Source: Aquamicrobium sp. (GTDB taxonomy: Bacteria > Pseudomonadota > Alphaproteobacteria > Rhizobiales > Rhizobiaceae). Taken from it: a DNA stretch of 64,000 nt. The position numbers were made by a program, and so were the translations under genes. The notes under the pieces are model-generated. The model worked only from the letters and a program-made list of their open reading frames with translations. It had not been told where the DNA came from and ran no database searches. Positions 56,528 through 64,000 of the stretch are shown here, in pieces (positions within the stretch are counted from its first letter, which is position 1; each line of letters opens with the position of its first letter). Location of the stretch: assembly GCA_019739225.1 (NCBI GenBank), contig JAHHDT010000001.1, forward strand, positions 744,001 through 808,000, written 5' to 3'.

Positions 56528-56549
56528 CTCCCCCACGAGGGGGGAGATC
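56504..56549. repeat. RIME-like palindromic element, copy 1
   Basis: A 46-bp element, identical in inverted orientation to copy 2 (56614-56659). Internally it contains the hairpin ATCTCCCCC/GGGGGAGAT and a GGCCTGCCGGCC palindrome. It resembles the rhizobial intergenic mosaic (RIME-type) repeats. It overlaps the 5' end of paaD. Confidence 0.75.
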
Positions 56550-56613
56550 GGCAGCTTCACCGAATCCTTTCGCCTTTCAACTTTCGACTTTGGCGAAGGT
56601 AGATATGACGGCT

Positions 56614-56659
56614 GATCTCCCCCCTCGTGGGGGAGATGGCCGGCAGGCCAGAGGGGGGC
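56614..56659. repeat. RIME-like palindromic element, copy 2 (inverted)
   Basis: Perfect inverted copy of 56504-56549, 64 bp away, between the paaC stop and paaD. Together they can fold into a 156-nt stem-loop in the paa mRNA. Confidence 0.75.
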
Positions 56660-56697
56660 GCTGTCCCGCCAAACCGACCCATGTCCGGCTGTATGCC

Positions 56698-57459
56698 TCA
56701 CCATACCGCTCCCGGGTACGTCCGCTGCATGTATTGGAGGTCAGCAAGAAGATAGCCCATCGCCTCGCCATGGCGACCCTGCCGCCCGCCGGTCTGCGGC
56801 CACGCGGCGTCAGGCACCTCGAGAAAGGCTTCCGCAAAGACCCGCGAAACGGTCGCATCGAAGGCGGGGCGCAGAGAGGCAGGGCTTGGCGCGGTGCCGG
56901 CGGCGGCAACCGCGTCGCTGACCATATCGGCCTCGAACAGCTCGTCGACATAAGGCGCCAGCGCCTCGACGGCCGCCTTCATACGGGCGGCACTTTCCTC
57001 GGTGCCGTCGCCGAGCCGGATGACCCACTCCCCGCAATGGCGGACGTGGTATGAGACCTCCTTGACCGACTTGGCAGCGATGCCCGCCAGGGTCTCGTCG
57101 GTGGACGCGGATGCCTTCTCCCAGAATGGATGCATGAACGCCGCGAAATAGAACTGGCGCAGCATGGTGTGGGCGAAATCGCCGTTTGGCCGCTCGACCA
57201 TCAGGCAGTTCAGATATTCGCGCTCGCGGCGCAGATAAGCGAGATCGTCCTCGCTGCGGCCCTTGCCCTCCACCTCGCCGGCATATTGATAAAGCGCCCG
57301 AGCCTGCCCGATCAGGTCGAGCGCTATATTGGGCATGGCAAGGTCTTCTTCCAGCATCGGCGCATGGCCGCACCATTCCGACAGCCTATGGCCGAGGATC
57401 AGGTGGTCGTCCGCAAGCCGAAGCAGGAAGGTCACGAAATGGTCGCGCGAAACCTTCAT
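56698..57459 (-). CDS. paaC: Phenylacetyl-CoA epoxidase structural subunit PaaC
   Basis: Ferritin-like helical protein of 253 residues (LLRLADDHLILGHRLSEWCGHAPMLEEDLAMPNIALDLIGQARALY) that pairs with PaaA without a complete diiron site. The ATG at 57459 shares one base with the paaB stop. It is followed by an unusual 170-bp gap holding the inverted repeat before paaD. Confidence 0.95.
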   Translation of the reverse strand: MKVSRDHFVTFLLRLADDHLILGHRLSEWCGHAPMLEEDLAMPNIALDLIGQARALYQYAGEVEGKGRSEDDLAYLRREREYLNCLMVERPNGDFAHTMLRQFYFAAFMHPFWEKASASTDETLAGIAAKSVKEVSYHVRHCGEWVIRLGDGTEESAARMKAAVEALAPYVDELFEADMVSDAVAAAGTAPSPASLRPAFDATVSRVFAEAFLEVPDAAWPQTGGRQGRHGEAMGYLLADLQYMQRTYPGAVW

Positions 57460-57746
57460 CACATATGCCCCACGTCGTCGGGGATCTTGTAGAAGGTCGG
57501 GTGCCGGTAGACTTTCGACAGCGCCGGCTCGAAATTTTCGTCCTTGTGCTCGGGATCGGAGGCGACGATCGCGGCCGAAGGCACCACCCAGATCGACACG
57601 CCCTCGCCGCGCCGCGTATAGACATCGCGTGCCGCCTGCAGCGCCATAACTTCGTCGGCAGCGTGCACCGAGCCGCAATGCTTGTGCGCAAGCCCGTTGC
57701 GCGGCCGGATGAAGACTTCCCAGAGCGGGATTTCGTTCCTTGCCAT
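57459..57746 (-). CDS. paaB: Phenylacetyl-CoA epoxidase subunit PaaB
   Basis: Protein of 95 residues with the PaaB signature: WEVFIRPRNGLAHKHCGSVHAADEVMALQAARDVYTRRGEG and SDPEHKDENFEPALSKVYRHPTFYKIPDDVGHM. It stabilises the PaaAC complex. The ATG at 57746 lies 5 bp after paaA. Confidence 0.95.
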   Translation of the reverse strand: MARNEIPLWEVFIRPRNGLAHKHCGSVHAADEVMALQAARDVYTRRGEGVSIWVVPSAAIVASDPEHKDENFEPALSKVYRHPTFYKIPDDVGHM

Positions 57747-57751
57747 CTCTC

Positions 57752-58747
57752 TTACTCCGCCGCCATTCTCGCCGCGTCGACGCGGGCTTTGCGCTTCTCC
57801 GCGTGGGCAAGAGCCGCATCGCGCACCCATGCGCCCTCGTCCCAAGCCTTCTGCCGGGCAGCCAGCCGTTCCTTGTTCATCGGACCGCCGCCCTTCACGA
57901 CGCGCCAGAACTCGTCCCAGTCGATCTCGCCGAAATCGTAGTGGCCCCGCTCCTCGTTCCATTTCAGGTTTGGATCGGGGAAGGTCAGGCCGAGGAATTC
58001 GCCCTGCGGCACCGTGGAATCCACGAATTGCTGGCGCAGCTCGTCATTGGTGAAGCGCTTGATCTTCCAGCGCATCGACTGGTCTCCGTGCTGGCTATCG
58101 GAATCGTGCGGGCCGAACATCATCAGCGACGGCCACCACCAGCGGTTCAGCGCGTCCTGCGCCATCTCTTTCTGTTCCGGCGTGCCGTTCGCCAGCGTCA
58201 TCATGATCTCGTAGCCCTGGCGCTGGTGGAAGCTCTCTTCCTTGCACACCCGGATCATGGCGCGGGCGTAGGGCCCGTAAGAGCAACGGCAGAGCGGAAT
58301 CTGGTTCATGATCGCAGCGCCGTCGACCAGCCAGCCGATCGCGCCGATGTCGGCCCAGGTGAGCGTCGGATAGTTGAAGATCGAAGAGTACTTCGCCTTT
58401 CCGGCCAGCAGCTCCTCGGTCATCTCCTCGCGCGAAACGCCCAGCGTCTCGGCGGCGGAATAGAGGTAGAGCCCGTGGCCGCCTTCGTCCTGCACCTTGG
58501 CCAGAAGAGCCGCCTTGCGGCGGAGCGAAGGCGCGCGCGTTATCCAGTTGCCCTCCGGCAGCATGCCGACGATCTCGGAGTGGGCATGCTGACCGATCTG
58601 GCGGACCAGCGTGCGGCGATAGCCCTCCGGCATGGGGTCGTTCGGTTCGATCTTTTCTTCGGCGTCGATGCGCTTCTGGAAAGCGTCGAGAAAGGCCTGG
58701 TCCTCAGCCGAATCCGTCTTCGCGCCGATCAATCCCTGGCTATACAT
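57752..58747 (-). CDS. paaA: Phenylacetyl-CoA epoxidase catalytic subunit PaaA
   Basis: Diiron oxygenase subunit of 331 residues that makes ring-1,2-epoxyphenylacetyl-CoA. The ExxH-type iron motifs are visible in [12 protein letters not shown] and [13 protein letters not shown]. The start is [12 protein letters not shown]. First gene of paaABCDE, divergent from a PaaI-type thioesterase gene with 102 bp between. Confidence 0.96.
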   Translation of the reverse strand: MYSQGLIGAKTDSAEDQAFLDAFQKRIDAEEKIEPNDPMPEGYRRTLVRQIGQHAHSEIVGMLPEGNWITRAPSLRRKAALLAKVQDEGGHGLYLYSAAETLGVSREEMTEELLAGKAKYSSIFNYPTLTWADIGAIGWLVDGAAIMNQIPLCRCSYGPYARAMIRVCKEESFHQRQGYEIMMTLANGTPEQKEMAQDALNRWWWPSLMMFGPHDSDSQHGDQSMRWKIKRFTNDELRQQFVDSTVPQGEFLGLTFPDPNLKWNEERGHYDFGEIDWDEFWRVVKGGGPMNKERLAARQKAWDEGAWVRDAALAHAEKRKARVDAARMAAE

Positions 58748-58849
58748 GGCAGTTCCTCCATGGTCGGATGATAGCATATCCGTCCGTCATCCATATGTAA
58801 CGAAATTTTCGATAGATTGCAACAATTCGTAACACGTTAGAGGGGCAGC

Positions 58850-59269
58850 ATGCCGCAATTCGGAATGGAGCAGGCGCAGAAGACGCTGGAAACCGTGTTC
58901 GCGCCGTGGATCGTCGAGCTGGGATTGAAGCCCGTCTCCTTCGACGAGAACGGCGGCAACTTCGTCCTGCCGCAGAACGACCGGCTGGTCCATGTCGGCG
59001 GTGTGGTCTGCGGTCAGGCGACCGCGTCGGCGGCGGATACGGCCTGCGTGGTGACGCTGGCAGCACTGAACGGACGCTTTCGCATCTGCACCACCGTCGA
59101 CCTGACCACCCATTTCATCCGGCCGCTGAAACCGGGAGACATCGAAATCAGTGTCGAGGTACTGTCGAACGGCAAGCGCATGGCCTACGCACGCGTCGAG
59201 ATGAGGGCCAAGGGGGACACGCGCGTCGCCGTCACGGCAACGTCGGCATTCGCCTATCTGGAGGACTGA
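58850..59269 (+). CDS. PaaI-family hotdog thioesterase
   Basis: Protein of 139 residues. VGGVVCGQATASAADTACVV (49-68) is the hotdog active-site region with the catalytic aspartate D63. It probably hydrolyses stalled phenylacetyl-CoA pathway intermediates to release CoA. It is the second PaaI-like gene in the window and diverges from paaA. Its 3' end overlaps the convergent paaX gene by 16 bases. Confidence 0.85.
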   Translation: MPQFGMEQAQKTLETVFAPWIVELGLKPVSFDENGGNFVLPQNDRLVHVGGVVCGQATASAADTACVVTLAALNGRFRICTTVDLTTHFIRPLKPGDIEISVEVLSNGKRMAYARVEMRAKGDTRVAVTATSAFAYLED

Positions 59270-60147
59270 CGCGGGTCGCGCCAGCGCCGCGCCAGCGCCG
59301 ACGGATCGACGGGCTCCGGAAGGCCCGCCCCATCGAGCCATGTCTCGCTTGGCGCCACCAGCGCTTCATGAATGTCGCGCGCGATTGAACGCGCCTCTGC
59401 CCCCGGCCATGATGGCGGCAGCAGCGCACCTGGCAGGCCGGGATCGCGCAAAACGATCCGCCGCCAGTCGTGCACGAGCAGCGTGCGCGCGGCGATCGCG
59501 TCGATCGGCGAAAAAGCGGAACCGTTCCGCAACGCCCGGTGAAGCGGGCGGAACGCCGTGATGAAGGCATGGTAGGCGTCGGCGATCTCCTGCGACGGCC
59601 ATAGAGCACGGAACGCCTCGGGGTGTTCCGCGCTTTCGCCGTGGATCACGAGCATGCCGGCAAGCGCCTCGGTCGCATCGGGCGCGTCGTCGGTTTCCGG
59701 CCGCATATGGACCCCGCCATTGATCCGCACGAAGCCCAGCGCCGGCAGTTCGCTGCCTTGCGCGTTCGCGCCCGGCGCTGCCACGGCAACGGTCCACTTG
59801 CCCGCCCATCCCGGCGGGCCAGCCGCATAGATGCGCCGCGTGGCGAGGTCGAAGGCGTGGCGGCCGTGCTCGTCGAGGCGGAAGAACGAATGCCGCCCAC
59901 GCCGCTCGCGCGTCACCCACTTGTCCCCGGCTAGCCGCGACAGCGCGGTGCGCAGGGCGCCCGGCTCGATGCGCAGCCGCGCCATGATGTCCTGAAGCAC
60001 GGTGAGCGGCACGCGCCCGCCGCGAGGCACCACAGCATCGCCGAAAATCGTGATGACCAGCGACCAGACGCGTGGACGCCCGCGTTCATGCAGGTTCGCA
60101 ATCAGGGTTTCGAGGGCGGCAACGGCCGGATCGGCGGACTTTGGCAT
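59254..60147 (-). CDS. paaX: PaaX-family repressor
   Basis: About 297 residues with the PaaX layout: RVWSLVITIFGDAVVPRGGRVPLTVLQDIMARLRIEPGALRTALSRLAGDKWVTRERRGRHSFFRL is the N-terminal winged helix, followed by the PaaX dimer/effector domain. PaaX represses paa genes until phenylacetyl-CoA binds. A GTG six codons upstream (60165) is an alternative start. Lies at the junction of two paa blocks. Confidence 0.85.
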   Translation of the reverse strand: MPKSADPAVAALETLIANLHERGRPRVWSLVITIFGDAVVPRGGRVPLTVLQDIMARLRIEPGALRTALSRLAGDKWVTRERRGRHSFFRLDEHGRHAFDLATRRIYAAGPPGWAGKWTVAVAAPGANAQGSELPALGFVRINGGVHMRPETDDAPDATEALAGMLVIHGESAEHPEAFRALWPSQEIADAYHAFITAFRPLHRALRNGSAFSPIDAIAARTLLVHDWRRIVLRDPGLPGALLPPSWPGAEARSIARDIHEALVAPSETWLDGAGLPEPVDPSALARRWRDPRQSSR

Positions 60148-60186
60148 AAGGCCATCAGATGGCACGACGGCGCGCGTGGTGGCAAG

Positions 60187-60786
60187 TCAGGAGCGCAGCG
60201 CCCTCACCCCACCCACCAGCAGGCGCGACGCGAGCCGCGCATAGTCCTGCCGCCCGACGGGCCCACCGTCGCGGAACCACATATAGGCCCAATTGACCAT
60301 TCCGAAGAGGCTCATCGTCACCGGTTTGAGCAGCGGCGTGCCGTCGAACGTCGCCGGGTCGAGCGCATGGACCGCCCGGGCCACGATCTCCACGAGCCGC
60401 CGCTCCAGCGCCTTCAACTGGCCCTGTTCCGGGTCGGGCAGCAGGCGCAGGGCGTCGACCTGCACCTTGTGCTCGGCATCGGCGTCGCGATAGGCCTCCA
60501 GCAGCGCGCCAACCAACGCCTCGAGCCGGGCTTCCGGTGGCAGCGCGGGATCGTCCGCCTCCTCCACCGCTTCAACCAGCGCGCTCAAGTGATTCTGCAA
60601 TATGTCGAAAAGCAGCGCCTCCTTCGAGGCGTAGTAGTGATAGAGCAATGCCTTGGAGACCCCGCATTCGGCCGCCAGCCGCGCCATTGAGGCACGGTCG
60701 TAGCCGTCGCGCGCGAAAACGATCGCCGCGCGGTGCAGGATCGCGCCACGCTTCTCGTCATGGTCCTTGGCGCGGCTGCGCGCCAT
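60187..60786 (-). CDS. TetR-family regulator (PaaR-like)
   Basis: Protein of 199 residues: TetR helix-turn-helix RAAIVFARDGYDRASMARLAAECGVSKALLYHYYASKEALLFDIL, then a helical ligand domain. Its start shares a base with the paaK stop (TGATG), so it is cotranscribed with the PaaI-type gene and paaK. The GACCGGCCGGTC palindrome in that operon's promoter is its likely operator. Two regulators (PaaX and TetR) in one paa region is noteworthy. Confidence 0.87.
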   Translation of the reverse strand: MARSRAKDHDEKRGAILHRAAIVFARDGYDRASMARLAAECGVSKALLYHYYASKEALLFDILQNHLSALVEAVEEADDPALPPEARLEALVGALLEAYRDADAEHKVQVDALRLLPDPEQGQLKALERRLVEIVARAVHALDPATFDGTPLLKPVTMSLFGMVNWAYMWFRDGGPVGRQDYARLASRLLVGGVRALRS

Positions 60787-62096
60787 CAGCTCTTCGGCCG
60801 GTTGTCAACGATCCGCACCGCCTTGCCCTGGCTGCGCGCCACCTTGTCGGGCTCGGTGACGTTGACCTTCACCGACACGCCGACGACATCCTTGATGCGC
60901 ATGACGAGATCGGTTGCGCATGCCGAGCGCGCCTCGCCGGCGGCATGGCTGGCAATCGCCTCCACATGCACGACCATCTCGTCCATGCGACCGTCGCGCA
61001 GGAGCTCGATCTGGAAGTGCGGCGCGAGGCCCGTCACCTTCAGGATCTGCTCTTCGATCTGCGTGGGAAACACGTTGACCCCGCGCAGGATCATCATGTC
61101 ATCGGAACGGCCGGTGATTTTCTCCATGCGCCGCATGGTGCGCGCCGTGCCTGGAAGCAGCCGCGTGAGGTCGCGCGTCCGGTAACGGATGATCGGGAAC
61201 GCTTCTTTGCTGAGCGAGGTGAAGACCAGCTCGCCCTTTTCGCCATCCGGCAGCACCTCGCCGGTCTGCGGATCGATCACCTCCGGATAGAAGTGATCCT
61301 CCCAGATGTGCAGCCCATCCTTGGTTTCCACGCATTCATTGGCGACGCCCGGTCCCATCACCTCGGAGAGGCCATAGATGTCCACGGCATGCATGTCGAA
61401 GGCGTCCTCGATCTCGGCGCGCATGGCGTTTGTCCAGGGTTCGGCACCGAAGATGCCCACCTGCAACGGGCTCTTGCGCGGGTCGAGCCCCTGGGCGCGA
61501 TATTCGTCGAGGATGGAGAGCATGTAGGACGGTGTGACCATGATCGTCGAAGCCTGGAAGTCCTCGATCAGCGTGACCTGCCGCTGTGTCATCCCGCCCG
61601 AGACTGGCACCACCGTGCAGCCGAGCTTCTCCGCCCCGTAATGCGCGCCGAGACCGCCGGTGAACAGGCCATAGCCATAGGCGATATGGACGATGTCGCC
61701 AGGCCGCGTGCCCGAGGCACGCATCGAACGGGCGACGCATTCAGCCCAGACGTCGATGTCGTTCTTCGTGTAGCCTACCACCGTCGGCTTGCCCGTCGTG
61801 CCCGATGACGCGTGAATGCGCGCTACCTTCTCGCGCGGAACGGCAAACATGCCGAACGGGTAGTTGGCCCGCAGATCGGCCTTCACGGTGAAGGGGAATT
61901 TCCCGAGATCCGACAGCGTCTTGACGTAGTCGGGATGAACGCCGGCCTCGTCGAAGCTTTTCCGGTAATGCGGAACGTTATCGTAGGCATGGCGCAGCGA
62001 CCACTTCAGCCGGTGAAGCTGCAGGGCTGCAATCTCGTCGCGCGAAGAAATCTCGATCGGATCGAGATCTTCCTTTCGTGGCGTCAAATCCTTCAT
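60786..62096 (-). CDS. paaK: Phenylacetate-CoA ligase PaaK
   Basis: Acyl-adenylating enzyme of 436 residues activating phenylacetate with ATP and CoA. ASSGTTGKPTVVGYT (96-110) is the phosphate-binding motif, YGLSEVMGPGVANEC the A5-type motif and TGRSDDMMILRGVNVFPTQIE the hinge with the start of the C-terminal subdomain. It is downstream of the PaaI-type gene, with 28 bp between. Confidence 0.96.
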   Translation of the reverse strand: MKDLTPRKEDLDPIEISSRDEIAALQLHRLKWSLRHAYDNVPHYRKSFDEAGVHPDYVKTLSDLGKFPFTVKADLRANYPFGMFAVPREKVARIHASSGTTGKPTVVGYTKNDIDVWAECVARSMRASGTRPGDIVHIAYGYGLFTGGLGAHYGAEKLGCTVVPVSGGMTQRQVTLIEDFQASTIMVTPSYMLSILDEYRAQGLDPRKSPLQVGIFGAEPWTNAMRAEIEDAFDMHAVDIYGLSEVMGPGVANECVETKDGLHIWEDHFYPEVIDPQTGEVLPDGEKGELVFTSLSKEAFPIIRYRTRDLTRLLPGTARTMRRMEKITGRSDDMMILRGVNVFPTQIEEQILKVTGLAPHFQIELLRDGRMDEMVVHVEAIASHAAGEARSACATDLVMRIKDVVGVSVKVNVTEPDKVARSQGKAVRIVDNRPKS

Positions 62097-62124
62097 CGTC
62101 TCCTCCCGAAACGCTCGCCGAGCG

Positions 62125-62556
62125 CTACCCCTCGAAATGCCTGCCGTCGATCACGCGCGACGCCCCGCGAAACTCGGCGATCACCTTGCCGGCCGCATCG
62201 CTCACCGTCACGTCGTAGAGCCCCGAGCGCCCCGCCCGCGTCACTTCCCGCGCAACCGCGGTCAGCCGCTCTCCAAGCTTGCCGGGCCGCAGAAAGCTGA
62301 TCGTGTTGTGCTGCGCGACCGCAAGTTGGTTGTAGGAGTTGCAGGCGAACGCGAAGGCGCTGTCGGCCAGCGTGAAGATGTAGCCGCCGTGGCAAATGTC
62401 GTGGCCGTTGGTGTGGTGCTTCTCGACGGTGAACGAGGTGGTCGCCGTGCCGGGCCCCACGGCATCAAGGCTCATGCCAAGCCATTTCGACGCGTCGTCC
62501 CGCGCCCACATGGCTTGCGCGCTGCGTTGCGCGATTTCCTCTGCCGAAAGCCCCAT
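62125..62556 (-). CDS. paaI: Hydroxyphenylacetyl-CoA thioesterase PaaI
   Basis: Hotdog thioesterase of 143 residues. GHDICHGGYIFTLADSAFAFACNS is the diagnostic PaaI active-site segment, with HGG at 56-58 and D65. It clears dead-end hydroxyphenylacetyl-CoA. First gene of the paaI-paaK-tetR operon. The start MGLSAEEIAQR at 62556 is used; the open frame upstream runs into the promoter region. Confidence 0.92.
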   Translation of the reverse strand: MGLSAEEIAQRSAQAMWARDDASKWLGMSLDAVGPGTATTSFTVEKHHTNGHDICHGGYIFTLADSAFAFACNSYNQLAVAQHNTISFLRPGKLGERLTAVAREVTRAGRSGLYDVTVSDAAGKVIAEFRGASRVIDGRHFEG

Positions 62557-62599
62557 GCGATCCTCCCTTCGCGGACTGGTGAGAAGACTTGCATAAACC

Positions 62600-62611
62600 G
62601 ACCGGCCGGTC
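62600..62611. promoter_or_regulatory. Perfect GACCGGCCGGTC palindrome, likely TetR operator
   Basis: Lies in the 91-bp divergent region between paaI and the P450 gene, 44 bp from the paaI start and 36 bp from the P450 start. ACCGACCGG-type palindromes are usual targets of TetR regulators in acyl-CoA catabolic operons. Confidence 0.6.
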
Positions 62612-62647
62612 AATAATACTTGGAATTGCATCGCGGAGGAGAATTCG

Positions 62648-63877
62648 GTGCAGATTGACGCAGCAACATCCGACGCCGCGCTGGCGGCGCGTTTCGACAT
62701 CAATGCCTTGCCGCAAGGCTTCGCGAACGACCCCTTCCCCACCTATCGCGCGCTGCTCGAGCACGCGCCGGTCAAGCGTTTCGCCGACGGCTCGGTGATG
62801 CTGTCACGCTATGCCGATCTCGACCGCGTCTATCGCGACACCAAGGCGTTCTCGTCCGACAAGAAGGTCGAGTTCCTGCCGAAATTCGGCGCAACACCGC
62901 TCTACGAGCACCACACGACCAGCCTCGTCTTCAACGACCCGCCGCTGCACACGCGCGTGCGCAAGATCATGATGGGGGCGCTGACGCCGCGTGCGATCTC
63001 GGCGATGGGGCCCGGACTGATTGCGCTGGTCGATGGCCTGTTAGACCGCATGGCCATGAAGGACAACGTCGACCTGATCGAGGACTTTGCCGCAGCCATC
63101 CCGATCGAGGTGATCGGCAATCTGTTCGTAATGCCGCACGAGGAGCGTGGGCCTCTGCGCGATTGGTCGCTCGCGATCCTCGGCGCGCTCGAACCCACCT
63201 TGACGCCGCAGCAGCAGGAGATCGGCAATCGCGCCGTCACCGACTTCAAGGCCTATCTGGCCGACCTCGCCGCGCGCCGCCGGAAGGAGCCCGGCGATCC
63301 GGCGACCGACGTGCTGACCAGACTCATCAACGGTAACGAGGGCGAGCAGCTTTCCGACGTCGAACTTCTGCAGAACTGCATCTTCATCCTCAATGCCGGC
63401 CACGAGACGACCACCAACCTGATCGGCAACGCGCTGTTCGAACTGCTCGAATGGCCTGAGGAGAAGCGCCGGCTGGAGGCCGATCCCGGCCTGATCGACA
63501 CCGCCGTGGACGAATTCCTGCGCTTCCAGTCGCCGAACCAGCTCGGCAACCGGATGACCACGGAGCCCGTCGAGTTGCACGGCGAGGAGATTGCCGCCGG
63601 CACCCGCATCCACCTGTGCATCGGCGCAGCCAATCGCGACCCACGCCAGTATGACTGGCCGGACCGCCTCGACCTGACTCGCAAGCCGAACCGGCACCTT
63701 GCCTTTGCGCAGGGGCCGCATCTTTGCGCGGGCTTCTCGCTGGCGCGGATGGAAGGCCGCATCGCAATCTCGCGCTTCCTGCAACGGTTCCCGAACTACA
63801 GGCTGGCCGGCACCCCGCAGCGCACCGGCCGCGTCCGCTTCAGGGGCTTTTCGCATCTGCCGGCAGAGGTTGGGTGA
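62648..63877 (+). CDS. Cytochrome P450
   Basis: Soluble bacterial class P450 of 409 residues. AGHETTTNLIG is the I-helix oxygen-activation motif, EFLRFQSP the ExxR region, and FAQGPHLCAGF the heme loop with C360 as ligand. The start is a GTG behind GGAGGAG. It lies 32 bp before paaZ on the same strand. No ferredoxin or reductase partner gene is seen nearby apart from paaE. Substrate unknown. Confidence 0.93.
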   Translation: MQIDAATSDAALAARFDINALPQGFANDPFPTYRALLEHAPVKRFADGSVMLSRYADLDRVYRDTKAFSSDKKVEFLPKFGATPLYEHHTTSLVFNDPPLHTRVRKIMMGALTPRAISAMGPGLIALVDGLLDRMAMKDNVDLIEDFAAAIPIEVIGNLFVMPHEERGPLRDWSLAILGALEPTLTPQQQEIGNRAVTDFKAYLADLAARRRKEPGDPATDVLTRLINGNEGEQLSDVELLQNCIFILNAGHETTTNLIGNALFELLEWPEEKRRLEADPGLIDTAVDEFLRFQSPNQLGNRMTTEPVELHGEEIAAGTRIHLCIGAANRDPRQYDWPDRLDLTRKPNRHLAFAQGPHLCAGFSLARMEGRIAISRFLQRFPNYRLAGTPQRTGRVRFRGFSHLPAEVG

Positions 63878-63909
63878 ATGGAAAGCCGCGTCTCGACAAG
63901 GAGTAACCG

Positions 63910-64000
63910 ATGACCATCCTCCCCCTTCACAGCTATGCCGCCGGCCGCTGGATCGGGCCGGCCGGCAACATCTTGACGCTGCGGAGCGCCGTAACGGGCG
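63910..64000 (+). CDS. paaZ: Oxepin-CoA hydrolase/semialdehyde dehydrogenase PaaZ, N-terminal fragment
   Basis: Thirty codons are inside the window, opening MTILPLHSYAAGRWIGPAG and ending SAVTG, the start of the aldehyde dehydrogenase half of PaaZ. The protein opens the oxepin ring and oxidises the resulting aldehyde. Context (paa genes on both strands) supports the name; other aldehyde dehydrogenases cannot be excluded from so short a piece. Confidence 0.8.
   Translation, partial: MTILPLHSYAAGRWIGPAGNILTLRSAVTG

Noticed and set aside
58748-58849. PaaX operator between paaA and the thioesterase gene
   Set aside because: Several short palindromes are present (for example GGATGA/TCATCC and CGAAA-T-TTTCG), but none is long or repeated enough to single out.

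Overview
The window reads as chromosomal DNA from a GC-rich alphaproteobacterium of the order Hyphomicrobiales (Rhizobiales), probably close to Mesorhizobium/Phyllobacteriaceae. The clues are the dcw gene order, a CsgH-type curli protein, a cluster of GANTC (CcrM-type) sites, a palindromic repeat resembling the rhizobial intergenic mosaic elements, and the protein styles. No tRNA, rRNA, IS element, prophage or CRISPR array was seen. The one structural RNA is RNase P RNA.

Positions 1-17181 hold an almost complete division and cell-wall (dcw) cluster, all on the minus strand: mraZ-rsmH-ftsL-ftsI-murE-murF-mraY-murD-ftsW-murG-murC-murB-ddlB-ftsQ-ftsA-ftsZ (only the ftsZ start is inside). Most junctions overlap by 1 or 4 bases, so it looks like one long operon, with a 225-bp break before ddlB that carries eight GANTC sites. 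Upstream of mraZ are four GGG boxes at 10-bp period, exactly over a candidate promoter. murE has an apparent one-base frameshift in a T7 tract near its start.

Positions 17.5-26.2 kb hold a cystathionine lyase-type enzyme, rnpB, three cell-wall or membrane genes (lytic transglycosylase, AmiD-type amidase, DjlA-like protein), a small lipoprotein, a BASS-type membrane protein, a MarR-type regulator and a TRAP transporter (dctM, dctQ, dctP). The TRAP operon diverges from a fused 5-oxoprolinase/hydantoinase at 26.4-30.0 kb, suggesting one uptake-and-hydrolysis unit.

Positions 30-43 kb hold housekeeping and accessory genes: a cupin, an arsR-SRPBCC pair with a long palindromic operator, a serine hydrolase, GH25 and MltB muramidases, a group III PLP decarboxylase, an EamA exporter, a 28-residue membrane peptide, metF with a SahR-like ArsR-methyltransferase regulator, trmO, a DUF2293 protein, a SnoaL-like protein, a MOSC protein and a FabH-like ketosynthase.

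Positions 43-54.7 kb hold ettA, a small curli locus (two curlin-repeat proteins flanking csgH, with one 24-bp motif shared by the two curlin promoters), a CobW-family zinc metallochaperone behind a Zur-like box, an NMT1/THI5-type ABC transporter, an alpha/beta hydrolase, and a CoA-transferase/ThDP-enzyme pair.

Positions 54.9-64.0 kb hold a phenylacetate catabolic region: paaABCDE, two PaaI-type thioesterases, paaX, a TetR regulator, paaK, a cytochrome P450 and the start of paaZ. Together these encode activation of phenylacetate to its CoA ester, ring epoxidation, and ring opening. The later beta-oxidation genes (paaF, G, H, J) are not in the window.
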